DNA of 64,000 nt from Bacteroidota bacterium (lineage in GTDB: Bacteria; Bacteroidota; Bacteroidia; Bacteroidales; F082): contig WOUZ01000001.1 of assembly GCA_009773165.1 (NCBI GenBank), positions 310,001-374,000 on the forward strand, in the 5' to 3' direction. The notes beneath the pieces are model-generated. The model made no database searches, was not told the DNA's origin, and was given only the letters and a program-made list of their open reading frames with translations. The translations under genes were made by a program, and so were the position numbers. Shown here in pieces: positions 9,311 through 19,144 of the stretch; the stretch's first letter is position 1; the number at the start of each line of letters is the position of its first letter.

Positions 9311-10315
9311 TTAGCAGGAAGTTATATAGTAATTTCTTTCTTTGAGCTCTTTATCCCCAACAAAAGTGGCATACAATCCATTACCAGTCAGCCATTTTCT
9401 GTTTGTAGCCATATACCCTACGGCAAAGTTGATCTCTTTTGGATTTACATGAATCTTCATTTTCCTGGTTTTGGGCCAATTGCTTTCTTTTTCAAAAAGT
9501 TTACGCCATAAACTAGTCATAACCAATTCCTTGAACGAAGGATGATAAGGACCGGCAATCAGACCGCTTCCATTAAGTTCTTCTGAAGGATGCAAGCCAA
9601 TCCTGATAACTCGTACGCCCCCTAATTCAAAGAGATTTAACAGCTCCGATGTCCACTCAACAGCTTGATTCAGTGATAAAGCCGTATATGAGCCCTGTTG
9701 GTAAAGCTTTTCAAGTTGTGTATCTTTTATTACCAAACAAGGATAGATTCTGGTTTCATGAGCGCCGGCTGCAATAATTTTGTTAGCTGTTGCCCTTGCT
9801 TTTTCAAAAGCATCTCCAGGTAAACCAATCATCATTTGAAGACCAAGACGAAACCCATGATTCAAAATTAATCCGGCAGCATCAAAAACATCCTGTGAAG
9901 TATGTCCTCTGCCACTGAGTGACAATACTTCATCATCCAACGACTGTGCTCCAAGTTCAATTGTTTTAACCGAGTACTTTTTTAAAAGCTCAAGTTTCGA
10001 AACATCGATATAATCAGGCCGTGTGCTCAAACGTATTCCCTGAACTAAGCCCTTTTGAACAAATTCTTCAGCAATATCTAAATATGATATCTGCGTTTTT
10101 GCCGGTAGTCCAGTAAAATTACCTCCAAAAAATGCAATCTCAACTTTCCGTTCAATTTGCGGGAAAGTTTGTATATTGCGCTCAATCAACGACTTTATTT
10201 CATCAACCTGTGGAAGGCACAGCTGACCAGAAATTTTTGACTGATTACAATAGCTGCATTGAAAAGGGCAAGCAAGTTCGGGAAGAAAAATAGGGATGTT
10301 ATAATGCTTCATCAT
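9311..10315 (-). CDS. Elp3-like radical SAM protein
   Basis: CPFQCSYCNQ (CxxxCxxC), AFFGGNFTGLP, GIRLSTRPDYI, TIELGAQSLDDEVL. Confidence 0.85.
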   Translation of the reverse strand: MMKHYNIPIFLPELACPFQCSYCNQSKISGQLCLPQVDEIKSLIERNIQTFPQIERKVEIAFFGGNFTGLPAKTQISYLDIAEEFVQKGLVQGIRLSTRPDYIDVSKLELLKKYSVKTIELGAQSLDDEVLSLSGRGHTSQDVFDAAGLILNHGFRLGLQMMIGLPGDAFEKARATANKIIAAGAHETRIYPCLVIKDTQLEKLYQQGSYTALSLNQAVEWTSELLNLFELGGVRVIRIGLHPSEELNGSGLIAGPYHPSFKELVMTSLWRKLFEKESNWPKTRKMKIHVNPKEINFAVGYMATNRKWLTGNGLYATFVGDKELKERNYYITSC

Positions 10316-10401
10316 TCTGCAAATTTGACAATAAATTATAAAATTCCTTAAATATTCAATAATTTTGCTGCTTTAGAGTTAATAGTCTTGAATTACAAAA
10401 C

Positions 10402-11082
10402 ATGGAGACAAAGATGAAAATAGAAAATGTAATGCGCATTGCACCACGTTATTTGCTTGTAATGCTGATGATTGTAGTTGCACTAGGTGGAACTACAAGT
10501 TGCAAGAGTAAGAAAAAGATTGCCCGTGAACAAGCTGCAGCCGAATATGCTGCACGTGTTGATCAGGCAAAAAAAGACCTTACTGCTATATTAAATGATG
10601 CTACCGATTGGTCATTGAAAGAAAAAGAAGAGCGTTTTTCAACAATAAAATCCTGGAATATTCAGGATGAAGAAGTGTTAAAACTCATCGATTTGGTTGA
10701 AGACAAGCTCGCCAGAGAACGTGCTGAAGCTGATCGAAAAAATGAGGAAGAGCGGTTGAAGAAAGTTGAAGATGACCGTGGCAAAGCAAAAGCGTCGAAA
10801 TACGCTTCCATCGAAAATCAACTGCTTTCAATTGCTGCTGCACCTGATGCCGCAACTGCTAACGCAAAAATTAATCAGGCCTTGCAATTATTTGCCACTC
10901 CTGACGCTCCGGTTCTAATAATTATCAGTCAGGCTGGTGGTTTTAACGATTATGATCGTCCAACAACCATCAAAAGATATCTCGAATACCTGAAGGATCA
11001 GAAAGTGTATAATAATGCTATCGAGCAGGTTAAATATGATGCCAGCGGAAAGATCACCGAACTTGAATTGATAAAAAAGTAG
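10402..11082 (+). CDS. Hypothetical secreted/lipoprotein, Lys/Glu-rich
   Basis: Hydrophobic segment followed by TTSCKSKKK; long intact ORF. Confidence 0.65.
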   Translation: METKMKIENVMRIAPRYLLVMLMIVVALGGTTSCKSKKKIAREQAAAEYAARVDQAKKDLTAILNDATDWSLKEKEERFSTIKSWNIQDEEVLKLIDLVEDKLARERAEADRKNEEERLKKVEDDRGKAKASKYASIENQLLSIAAAPDAATANAKINQALQLFATPDAPVLIIISQAGGFNDYDRPTTIKRYLEYLKDQKVYNNAIEQVKYDASGKITELELIKK

Positions 11083-11083
11083 A

Positions 11084-11662
11084 ATGATGAGAAAAATAAC
11101 AATTTTATTGGCTGTTTTGATCAGCCTTATGGCGGGAAATGTAATCAAAGCACAAGATATTAGTCCGGAAAGAAAACAAGCTATTGACAGTTTGGCTTTG
11201 GAGAAAGTGCGTGATTTGAGTAAATATGTAAGTATTATCGGCAGTAAATCAACACCCTGGAGTGAGGCCAATCGTGTGATTGACCGTGCTGAAGAGCTTT
11301 TTATGCAAGGTGCTGAAATGGGCGTATCATCTTTATATCAATCTGATATTCTCTATTTTAAAGTTCGTCAGTATTTCGAAAGATTGATGCGGCTTAACTA
11401 TGACAGGGTTGAGATAGAATGGTATAAAATTGAATATGTAAGCGACCTGCAAGCACAACCTGATGGAACTTATGTAGGTGTAATCACCATTTTCCAAAGG
11501 TTTAAAGGATTTGATGCTGAAGGGAATCTTGTGTATGAAGATACTACCAAAAAAGACATTACTATTTATGTAAAACGTAAAGAAACTCAGATTGGCGGAA
11601 GACTAATTGGTTTTTGGGATGTGTTGCTGGGTGATGTACGCGTAAAAGAAACAAGGAAATAA
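11084..11662 (+). CDS. Hypothetical secreted protein
   Basis: N-terminal signal peptide (ILLAVLISLMAGNVIKAQ); 1-nt gap to the preceding gene. Confidence 0.65.
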   Translation: MMRKITILLAVLISLMAGNVIKAQDISPERKQAIDSLALEKVRDLSKYVSIIGSKSTPWSEANRVIDRAEELFMQGAEMGVSSLYQSDILYFKVRQYFERLMRLNYDRVEIEWYKIEYVSDLQAQPDGTYVGVITIFQRFKGFDAEGNLVYEDTTKKDITIYVKRKETQIGGRLIGFWDVLLGDVRVKETRK

Positions 11663-11688
11663 ACTTTTCTGCATTTACAGAATGAACT

Positions 11689-11719
11689 AAACCCTGTAAG
11701 CTAATCCCTTACAGGGTTT
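11689..11719 (+). terminator. Candidate hairpin terminator
   Basis: AAACCCTGTAAG-N7-CTTACAGGGTTT; weak U tract. Confidence 0.55.
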
Positions 11720-11847
11720 ATTGGTGTAAGAAAGCTGGTCACAACCTTTCATTTTTTATTAATCAGGAGATTAGGTTTACTATAATATGTTATTAACTAA
11801 ATGGTTAGATCAAATAGAATGCATATAAGAGAAGCTCACAGATTGTT

Positions 11848-11855
11848 TATCTTTG
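11848..11855 (+). promoter_or_regulatory. Candidate -7 element TATCTTTG
   Basis: TAnnTTTG consensus 17 nt before ATG 11873, supporting the internal start. Confidence 0.45.
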
Positions 11856-11872
11856 CACCGCTAAATTTAGCT

Positions 11873-12718
11873 ATGCGCGAAAAAAAATACCTTCTCTTAA
11901 GTTTATTTTTTCTTTTTTGTACCCTATCAATTGTGAAGGGTCAGAGTAGAAATATTGGCGCATTCGAAATGGATGAAACTGAACTCTATGCTATGACCAA
12001 GCAAATGAGCCAGTTCATCAGCCGTTTCAATTATGAAGAAGATCAGTTTGGTAAAAAACTTCTTCTATCATCACCTGATTACCGCAACAGCTCAAAACGA
12101 AATGCGTTTCTTCCATTGCTATTCGATGGTGAAAATCTTCGAACGAGCAGTGCACTGAAAGATTTTTTTATCGATGATCTCACCAAAAATACCGACAGTA
12201 GCTATTTACAATTTCTTGGAGGAAGGTGGTATGCTGAAACAGAAGCCAGCTTTGATTATCAGGGAAAACAGGTTTCAGTGATTATGATTTTGATGATCGA
12301 AAAAGAAAGATTAGGTTCAAAATGGGTTTTAACCAATGTTTATTTTCCAGCCTTTAACAAGCTCTTCCCTGAAGGAGAATTGGCTGAAAAGGAGAAACAT
12401 TTTCTCCATCCCATGAGTCATGAGCTTGATTTCATGAATATTCACAAAGCATTTAATCAACCGGAAGTGATCGAATACTATGCTTCAAAGAGTTTTAGTC
12501 CTGATTTTCTCACACTATTTTTTTACGAAGTAAAAATGGGAAGATTGAAATTTAAACAGGTTAACACCTTGAAATTTCATATTTTTCAAATGAAAGACTG
12601 GTATTTTGAGGTTTCATATTTTAACCGTCCGGGTATGAATTCCGGCTGGCTTATTTCAAACCTTATGTATATTAAAGAAGCTGAAAAACAAACCATTATG
12701 AAGTTTTATCAACCATGA
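11873..12718 (+). CDS. Hypothetical secreted protein
   Basis: MREKKYLLLSLFFLFCTLSIVKGQ signal peptide; ORF track starts at 11801 but the signal peptide and promoter favour 11873. Confidence 0.7.
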   Translation: MREKKYLLLSLFFLFCTLSIVKGQSRNIGAFEMDETELYAMTKQMSQFISRFNYEEDQFGKKLLLSSPDYRNSSKRNAFLPLLFDGENLRTSSALKDFFIDDLTKNTDSSYLQFLGGRWYAETEASFDYQGKQVSVIMILMIEKERLGSKWVLTNVYFPAFNKLFPEGELAEKEKHFLHPMSHELDFMNIHKAFNQPEVIEYYASKSFSPDFLTLFFYEVKMGRLKFKQVNTLKFHIFQMKDWYFEVSYFNRPGMNSGWLISNLMYIKEAEKQTIMKFYQP

Positions 12719-15384
12719 AACTTATGATTAAACATCTACTCGCAGCACTACTGCTATTAACAATCATTTCAAGTTCATCTGCTCAACAAGAGGAGAAATG
12801 GACACTTACTGCAGAAGAAGTTGAGCAATACAAATCGCAATCGCGCGCGCTTGTGGCTTATTTCGAAGGCACACTCAACTTTCTGGGAGATGAGCGCTCC
12901 ACTGCTCAGGAAAAAGAAATAATTATTGAGGAAAGCTATGCAAAGATCTTTGTAAACGAAGATGTTCAGATTGAAGATGACCTCGATGAAAACCGCGAAG
13001 TGCCGATTAACAAGAACGTACAAGCCTATCTTAAGGATGTTGACTTCTTTTTTCAATCTGCGGTATTTAGTTTTGATGTTCAGTCTGTTGAACCAATGGT
13101 TGGCGAAAATGGCATGATTTTTTTTAAAGTAACATTTATGCGCCGGCTCGATGCTGTATTAGTAAACAATGACAGCATTAAAAGCAACCGGATTCGCTAT
13201 ATGGAAATCAACCTTGATCCATTCAAAAAAGATTTGAAAATTGCCAGTTATTATACCTCTAAAATTAACGAACAAGAGGAATTGAGACAATGGTGGAACG
13301 CGATGCCTCTCTACTGGAAAGATATTTTTGGAAGAGATGCAGTTGTTTTCGACACTTTGTTAATGGCTGATATTGAAGCGATTGGAAACGACACCATCGT
13401 AATTAAACGCAACGAATGGATACATCGTAAAGGTATTTTTTATGTGGCCGGGACCGACACAATTCCTGAAGCTGCTGCTGAACAATTGCATAACCGTCCC
13501 CCTGATACAGTTTTAACGCTTGATGATCATATCGCACAAATGAAATATGATAGTCTAGCTGTAAATCTTTCTGCAATTGACAACCGTTTGAAACAGATAT
13601 CAAGTATGAAAACCCTTGATATTTCGTTTAATTTTCAGGTTGTTTCACTCGAACCAGTGAGTCAATTAAATGAGCTTGAAGAAATAAATTTCTCAAACAC
13701 TCCAGTGAACGATGTTTCACCCTTGCGAAATCTTAGCAAACTCAAAACTCTTTTTATGTCATCGAGTTTAGTAAGGGATTTAACACCGCTTCAATACGCA
13801 ACCAATATTGAAGAAGTTTATATACATGATACAGATGTTGAGGATATTACAACATTGGAACATTTTAGAAACCTAAAAAAGATTTATTGCTTCAACACTG
13901 GAATTCGCAATCTCAGTCCTGTTGCCACACTCACACAACTAACAATTTTAAAAGCCGGAAACACCCTTGTTGAGGACTTACAACCTCTCAGCAAGCTCGT
14001 AAATATTCGCATTCTTGACCTGAGTCAGACGCTCATCACTGACATTCAGGCCCTTGAACCGCTTGTCAATCTTCAACAGTTAAATATTGACAAAACGCTC
14101 GTTAAAGATCTTTCTCCCTTGCGTAAAATGAGTCAGCTAAATCTTTTACAATGCAGCGAAACAAAGGTTTCTGATCTTTCTCCTTTGGAAGGTCTTGAAA
14201 GCCTGACGCGGGTTTACACAAACAAAAATGAAGTAAAACCATCTCAAGCCACCAATCTCATGCGAATTAAACCAGGACTTTTAGTCGTTTTTGATTCCGA
14301 AGAACTGGAACAATGGTGGAACAATCTTCCTATTTACTGGCGCGCTTTATTAACCGAACAAGCTGGAATCGGATCAAATCCAACAACTGAAGACCTCCAT
14401 CAGGTTATAAATATTTCGAAACTTGACTTAAGTGGCAACTCCTATTTGCAGCACATGGAACCTGTAAATCGTTTGGCTAATTTACAGGAACTATCTATTT
14501 CAAGAACCGAAATAACTGAACTTGATCCACTTAAAGGACTACATAACCTTCAGAAAATCAATATTTCTCAAACCAGAATAAGTCAGATTGAAGCGTTAAG
14601 AGGGCTATTTCAGTTGGAAGAATTGAATATTGAATCAACACGGGTTGATAATCTTGATGCGCTGCATGCTATTGGCACTTTACAGCTTCTCAAAGCAGAT
14701 AAAAGCAGGATAACACATGAAGTAGCACTGAAACTAAAACAGGCCCAACCAAAAGTGTTGATAATTTATCAAACTGAAAAGCTCCAATTCTGGTGGAACA
14801 ATCTGGATGAAGAGTGGAAAAAAATCCTGATGCAGGATCTTATCGTTCAACCTTCGCCAGATCCGGTTCAACTACAAACCATTGCAGACCGCACTGAACT
14901 TCTGATCGAAAACAATCTTGTTATCTCAAACCTTGAACCATTAATGCCTCTGCTGATGCTTGAAAAACTGGTCTTAAAGGGAAGTCAGATAAGCGATTTT
15001 AATCCGTTAAAAACGCTTTCACACTTGAAATATCTTGATCTTTCAGGCAATCCCCTTTCCGATCTCAGTCCGGTTGCGCAATTATCGCATCTTGAGTTTC
15101 TAAGTATTGAAAGCACTCCGGTAATCGATTTGAGCGCACTTTCAAAACTCGGCAGTCTACAACACCTCAATATCTCGGGTACACAAATCAAATCGTTAAA
15201 ATCCCTGGCTAACCTTCTACAATTGAGCGAATTGTCAGTATACAACACGCGCATTCGTAGCCTGAGTCCGGCTGATAAGTTACCTGCTTTGAAACATGTC
15301 AAGTGCTACAATACCAAAATCAGCAAAAAAACAATAGAAAAACTCAAACAAGCACGTCCGGAAATTAACATTCTTTACTACTAA
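12715..15384 (+). CDS. Secreted leucine-rich-repeat protein with repeated WWN-linker modules
   Basis: Signal peptide; ~22-residue SDS22/internalin-like LRRs (LQELSISRTEITELDPLKGLHN); ATGA overlap with upstream ORF. Confidence 0.85.
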   Translation: MKLMIKHLLAALLLLTIISSSSAQQEEKWTLTAEEVEQYKSQSRALVAYFEGTLNFLGDERSTAQEKEIIIEESYAKIFVNEDVQIEDDLDENREVPINKNVQAYLKDVDFFFQSAVFSFDVQSVEPMVGENGMIFFKVTFMRRLDAVLVNNDSIKSNRIRYMEINLDPFKKDLKIASYYTSKINEQEELRQWWNAMPLYWKDIFGRDAVVFDTLLMADIEAIGNDTIVIKRNEWIHRKGIFYVAGTDTIPEAAAEQLHNRPPDTVLTLDDHIAQMKYDSLAVNLSAIDNRLKQISSMKTLDISFNFQVVSLEPVSQLNELEEINFSNTPVNDVSPLRNLSKLKTLFMSSSLVRDLTPLQYATNIEEVYIHDTDVEDITTLEHFRNLKKIYCFNTGIRNLSPVATLTQLTILKAGNTLVEDLQPLSKLVNIRILDLSQTLITDIQALEPLVNLQQLNIDKTLVKDLSPLRKMSQLNLLQCSETKVSDLSPLEGLESLTRVYTNKNEVKPSQATNLMRIKPGLLVVFDSEELEQWWNNLPIYWRALLTEQAGIGSNPTTEDLHQVINISKLDLSGNSYLQHMEPVNRLANLQELSISRTEITELDPLKGLHNLQKINISQTRISQIEALRGLFQLEELNIESTRVDNLDALHAIGTLQLLKADKSRITHEVALKLKQAQPKVLIIYQTEKLQFWWNNLDEEWKKILMQDLIVQPSPDPVQLQTIADRTELLIENNLVISNLEPLMPLLMLEKLVLKGSQISDFNPLKTLSHLKYLDLSGNPLSDLSPVAQLSHLEFLSIESTPVIDLSALSKLGSLQHLNISGTQIKSLKSLANLLQLSELSVYNTRIRSLSPADKLPALKHVKCYNTKISKKTIEKLKQARPEINILYY

Positions 15385-15409
15385 CGGTCAGACAGAACAA
15401 GTTTGTCAA

Positions 15410-15441
15410 TTGCCAGAAAAGTGTAACTGGCGATAATTTTT
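15410..15441 (+). terminator. Weak candidate terminator between convergent genes
   Basis: TTGCCAG-N10-CTGGCGA (one wobble) followed by TAATTTTT. Confidence 0.35.
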
Positions 15442-15498
15442 CATTTCTTAATCTCAATAAATGCATTACACAATGTTGGAAGTGGAATTAAATGGATT

Positions 15499-16968
15499 CT
15501 ACTTTCGCCAGAAGTGAGGTGAAAACAACATAAGTACTGTAAAAAGCTCCAGCCGTCCCAACATCATCATAGCAGAAAGAACCCATTTAGCTGCATCTGG
15601 CATAAATGCATAATTATCAATTGGTCCAACAAGGCCAATTCCTGGCCCGATATTACCAAGACTCGCTATTGAAGCTCCAACAGATGTTTCAAAGTTTAAA
15701 CCCAGCGCTGATAAAGCGAGCACTCCAAAAGCAAAGATGAGAATATACATTAAAAAGAAGGCCATCACCTTATAAATGATATCCTGAGGTACACTCTTAT
15801 TGTTGAACTTAACAGGTAATACTGCATTAAGATGAATGGAACGTTTTAGCTCCATCCACGAATTTTTTATCAATAGCATTTGCCGAACCACTTTCATCCC
15901 ACCTCCTGTTGACCCGGCACTTCCTCCAACAAACATGAGCAAAAATATAATCATATATAAAAATACAGGCCAATTCAGATAATTTACTGTCACAAAACCA
16001 GTTGTGGTTAGTATGGACACAACAGTGAATAAAGCTTCCCTGAAATGTAATTCCCATGAGCCGTTGTCAGCTAAAATCAGACCAATTGTAATAATGATAG
16101 TTGAAAGAAATATTAGCAACAGATACCCTCTATACTCTTCATCTTTAAACACTTGCTTCAATCGACCATGTAAAGCAAAATAATGGAGTGTGAAATTTGT
16201 TCCGGCCAAAATCATAAAGACAATCATCACATACTGACTGTATGAACCAAAAGCAGCAACACTACTATTTCGGGTTGAAAACCCTCCTGTTGCCATGGTT
16301 GCAAAGCTATGATTGATAGCATCAAACCAATCCATTTCGCCCGCCCAAAGAAATAAAAACTGTAATAGGGTCAAAAGAACATAAATCCCCCAAAGCCTTT
16401 TGGCTGTTGATGTAATGCGCGGATGCAGCTTATCGTATGTTATACCAGGCATTTCAGCCATAAAAAGCTGCATTCCTCCAATCCCTAACATAGGTAAAAT
16501 AGCTACTGATAATACAATGATTCCCATACCACCTAGCCAATGAGTAAGACTTCTCCAAAATAAAAGATCTTTTGGAAATGACTCAATATCTGTCAGAATA
16601 CTACTCCCTGTAGTTGTAAATCCTGACATTGTTTCAAAAAAGGCATCTGTAAAAGAAGGTATATCACCCGCCAGATAAAAGGGCAACGCTCCATAAAAAG
16701 AAGTGATTATCCACGACAATGTAACGATAATATAGCCTTCCCTTTTCCCTAAAATATTTGTGGTTTTACGATTGAACAGAAACATCAACAAACCCGAAAC
16801 AAGCGTAGTAACAGCAGCAATGAGCATTGCATATGATTGATATCCATGATAATACCAACCAACGGGCACAACAGATAACATGAAAACAGCCTCAATTATC
16901 AACAAAAAGCCAATAATTCTTGCAATTAGGGTGAAGTTTATTTCTCTAAAAAAACTTTTCATGGTCAT
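15499..16968 (-). CDS. trkH: Trk-type potassium transporter membrane subunit TrkH
   Basis: SGFTTTGSSI, ATGGFSTRNSS, TTTGF, GGSAGSTGGGMKVVR, SLGNIGPG motifs. Confidence 0.92.
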   Translation of the reverse strand: MTMKSFFREINFTLIARIIGFLLIIEAVFMLSVVPVGWYYHGYQSYAMLIAAVTTLVSGLLMFLFNRKTTNILGKREGYIIVTLSWIITSFYGALPFYLAGDIPSFTDAFFETMSGFTTTGSSILTDIESFPKDLLFWRSLTHWLGGMGIIVLSVAILPMLGIGGMQLFMAEMPGITYDKLHPRITSTAKRLWGIYVLLTLLQFLFLWAGEMDWFDAINHSFATMATGGFSTRNSSVAAFGSYSQYVMIVFMILAGTNFTLHYFALHGRLKQVFKDEEYRGYLLLIFLSTIIITIGLILADNGSWELHFREALFTVVSILTTTGFVTVNYLNWPVFLYMIIFLLMFVGGSAGSTGGGMKVVRQMLLIKNSWMELKRSIHLNAVLPVKFNNKSVPQDIIYKVMAFFLMYILIFAFGVLALSALGLNFETSVGASIASLGNIGPGIGLVGPIDNYAFMPDAAKWVLSAMMMLGRLELFTVLMLFSPHFWRK

Positions 16969-16984
16969 CCGGGATGCAAAACTT

Positions 16985-18325
16985 TTAATGAAACAGTTTT
17001 TCTACCTTGTGAACTGCATAAGGAAGCACAAAAACTACCACTTTGTCATTTTCCTGAACCTGAAAATCACCTAGAGCAATGTAGGCCTTCTCATCCCGAA
17101 CTACTCCTCCGATAATTACCCCTTCCGGAATATTAAGTTTATTGATGGGTTTTTTAGTAATTGGCGAACCTGGACGCGCAATCATTTCCATGGCGTCAGC
17201 ATCAATACCACTTAAGCACTTAAGTGTCAAAACTTCCGTACCCATAGTATAACGCACCATATAGCTTGCGGCGATCAATTTTTTATTTATAATTGTATCT
17301 ATTCCAATGTTTTGTGAAATATCAATATAATCAATATTCTCTACAAGTGCGATTGTTTTCTTAACACCGCTCATGCGGGCATGCAAACAAGTGAGAATGT
17401 TTGTCTCCGTATTATTGGTTACAGCAATAAAGGCGTCCATACTTGTGATATCCTCGTCTTCAAGTAATTGAATATTTCGGGCATCCCCATTTATAATAAG
17501 TGTATCTTCAAGATAATCGGTAAGAACCATGCAACGGTCTTTATCCTTTTCTATCATCTTGATATTCATCTCTTTTTCAAGGCGTTTAGCGGTAATACGT
17601 CCAACCCGTCCTCCGCCAATGATCATCACATTGTGAATTTCATGCTCAACTTTTCCACCCAGCTCAAGTAGCTGATCAATAGCATCAGGTTTAGTAATGA
17701 CATAAGCAAGGTCATTGGCCTGAAATTGATCATCACCTCTTGGAATGAACGTGGAACGTTTTCTATGAATAGCTACTGCCCTGAAATTAAGATTCTTATA
17801 TTCATTAGCTATTTGATTCAACGACATATTTATCACCGGAGCTGTAGCTTCAAGCTTGATCATAAAAAGCTGAAGTTTACCATCAGAAAATTCAAAAACC
17901 TCTGTAGCAGCGGTTTGCTTAAGTAGTGATATGATTTCCTGAGCCGCTATATCTTCAGGTGAAATAAGCGCATCAATTCCCAGCTCCTGATAAATTTGCC
18001 TGTTTTGAAGGCTCAGGTTCTCCATTGTATTTACGCGGGCAATTACTTTCTTAGCTCCAAGTTTTTTTGCCAGGATACAGGTCATAAGATTCACATGTTC
18101 CTGATGAACAACTGAAATTAACAAATCAGCCTTTTTTACATTTGCCCGCTGCAAAACACTGATTGAGGTAGCATCACCATTGATTGTCATAAGATCCGAA
18201 TGAGATTCAACCATCTTTAGCAAATCTTCATGTGGATCGACAATAGTAATATTATGATTACTGTTTACAAGCGATTCGGCAAGATGCAATCCCACCTCAC
18301 CATCACCGGCTATAATTATATTCAT
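16985..18325 (-). CDS. trkA: Trk system potassium transporter NAD-binding subunit TrkA (two RCK modules)
   Basis: MNIIIAGDGEVGLHLAESL and internal VMIIGGGRVGRITAKRLE. Confidence 0.93.
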   Translation of the reverse strand: MNIIIAGDGEVGLHLAESLVNSNHNITIVDPHEDLLKMVESHSDLMTINGDATSISVLQRANVKKADLLISVVHQEHVNLMTCILAKKLGAKKVIARVNTMENLSLQNRQIYQELGIDALISPEDIAAQEIISLLKQTAATEVFEFSDGKLQLFMIKLEATAPVINMSLNQIANEYKNLNFRAVAIHRKRSTFIPRGDDQFQANDLAYVITKPDAIDQLLELGGKVEHEIHNVMIIGGGRVGRITAKRLEKEMNIKMIEKDKDRCMVLTDYLEDTLIINGDARNIQLLEDEDITSMDAFIAVTNNTETNILTCLHARMSGVKKTIALVENIDYIDISQNIGIDTIINKKLIAASYMVRYTMGTEVLTLKCLSGIDADAMEMIARPGSPITKKPINKLNIPEGVIIGGVVRDEKAYIALGDFQVQENDKVVVFVLPYAVHKVEKLFH

Positions 18326-18340
18326 TGAAAAAGATTAAAA

Positions 18341-19144
18341 TTAAGAAGACAAATGTAGGATATTAAACCGATCCCAATCAAGGGCTACATTAAATTTCTC
18401 TCTGAAAATCAGTAGCTCAGCATAGTTTAAGCTTACCTCAACGAGCATCTCCTTTTCTGCAACCGCTTGCGAAACCATAAATCCTTTAGCATCCAGCACA
18501 CATGAGTCGCCAGTGTAGTTGAAGTTTAATCCATCAACTCCTACACGATTTACGCCAATAACATACGACTGGTTTTCGATTGCTCTTGCAATAAGCAATT
18601 GCATCCAAGGCCATGATCTTACTGAGGGCCAGTTAGCTACAAACAAAAGTAAATCATAGGCAAACACCCCATCCAGAGAAGCATTTCTGCACCAAACCGG
18701 GAATCGGAGATCATAGCATATCATTGGCCTGATTTTCCATCCATGGAGTTCCACTGTTAGTAACTGATTTCCGGGTGTTATTTGTTCATGTTCGCCACCC
18801 ATCCTGAAAACATGTCCCTTGGCATAGGTTTCGTAGCTTCCATCAGGACGCATCCATATGAAGCAATTAAAAAAGTTTCCGCAATCCCTGAGCAGTATGC
18901 TTCCACATACGACTGCATTATACTGTTGGGCCCTAGCACTCATCCATGTCATTGCCGGGCCATTTATTTCCTCTGCAAAAACATGAGGATCAACAGGAAA
19001 TCCGGTAGTAAAAGTTTCGGGAAGGATAATAAGGTCGTTGGATTGCGTTTGCTGTTGCATTAAGTTATCAAACAACCTCAGATTCGCCTGAGGGTTTTCC
19101 CAAATCAGGTTGGCCTGCAAATAGGCTATTCTTAAATCCTGCAT
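18341..19144 (-). CDS. Nitrilase-superfamily amidohydrolase, omega-amidase (YafV)-like
   Basis: ILPETFTTGF (Glu), YAKGHVFRMGGE (Lys), RPMICYDLRFPVW (Cys); overlaps the upstream aminotransferase. Confidence 0.85.
   Translation of the reverse strand: MQDLRIAYLQANLIWENPQANLRLFDNLMQQQTQSNDLIILPETFTTGFPVDPHVFAEEINGPAMTWMSARAQQYNAVVCGSILLRDCGNFFNCFIWMRPDGSYETYAKGHVFRMGGEHEQITPGNQLLTVELHGWKIRPMICYDLRFPVWCRNASLDGVFAYDLLLFVANWPSVRSWPWMQLLIARAIENQSYVIGVNRVGVDGLNFNYTGDSCVLDAKGFMVSQAVAEKEMLVEVSLNYAELLIFREKFNVALDWDRFNILHLSS
18350..18381 (-). promoter_or_regulatory. Candidate trkA promoter (minus strand TTG-N21-TACATTTG)
   Basis: CAAATGTA at 18350 and CAA at 18379 on the + strand. Confidence 0.4.

Noticed and set aside
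12715-15384. Repetitive LRR coding DNA as a CRISPR-like or tandem DNA repeat
   Set aside because: Repeats are protein-level, with varied nucleotide sequence and no regular spacer structure
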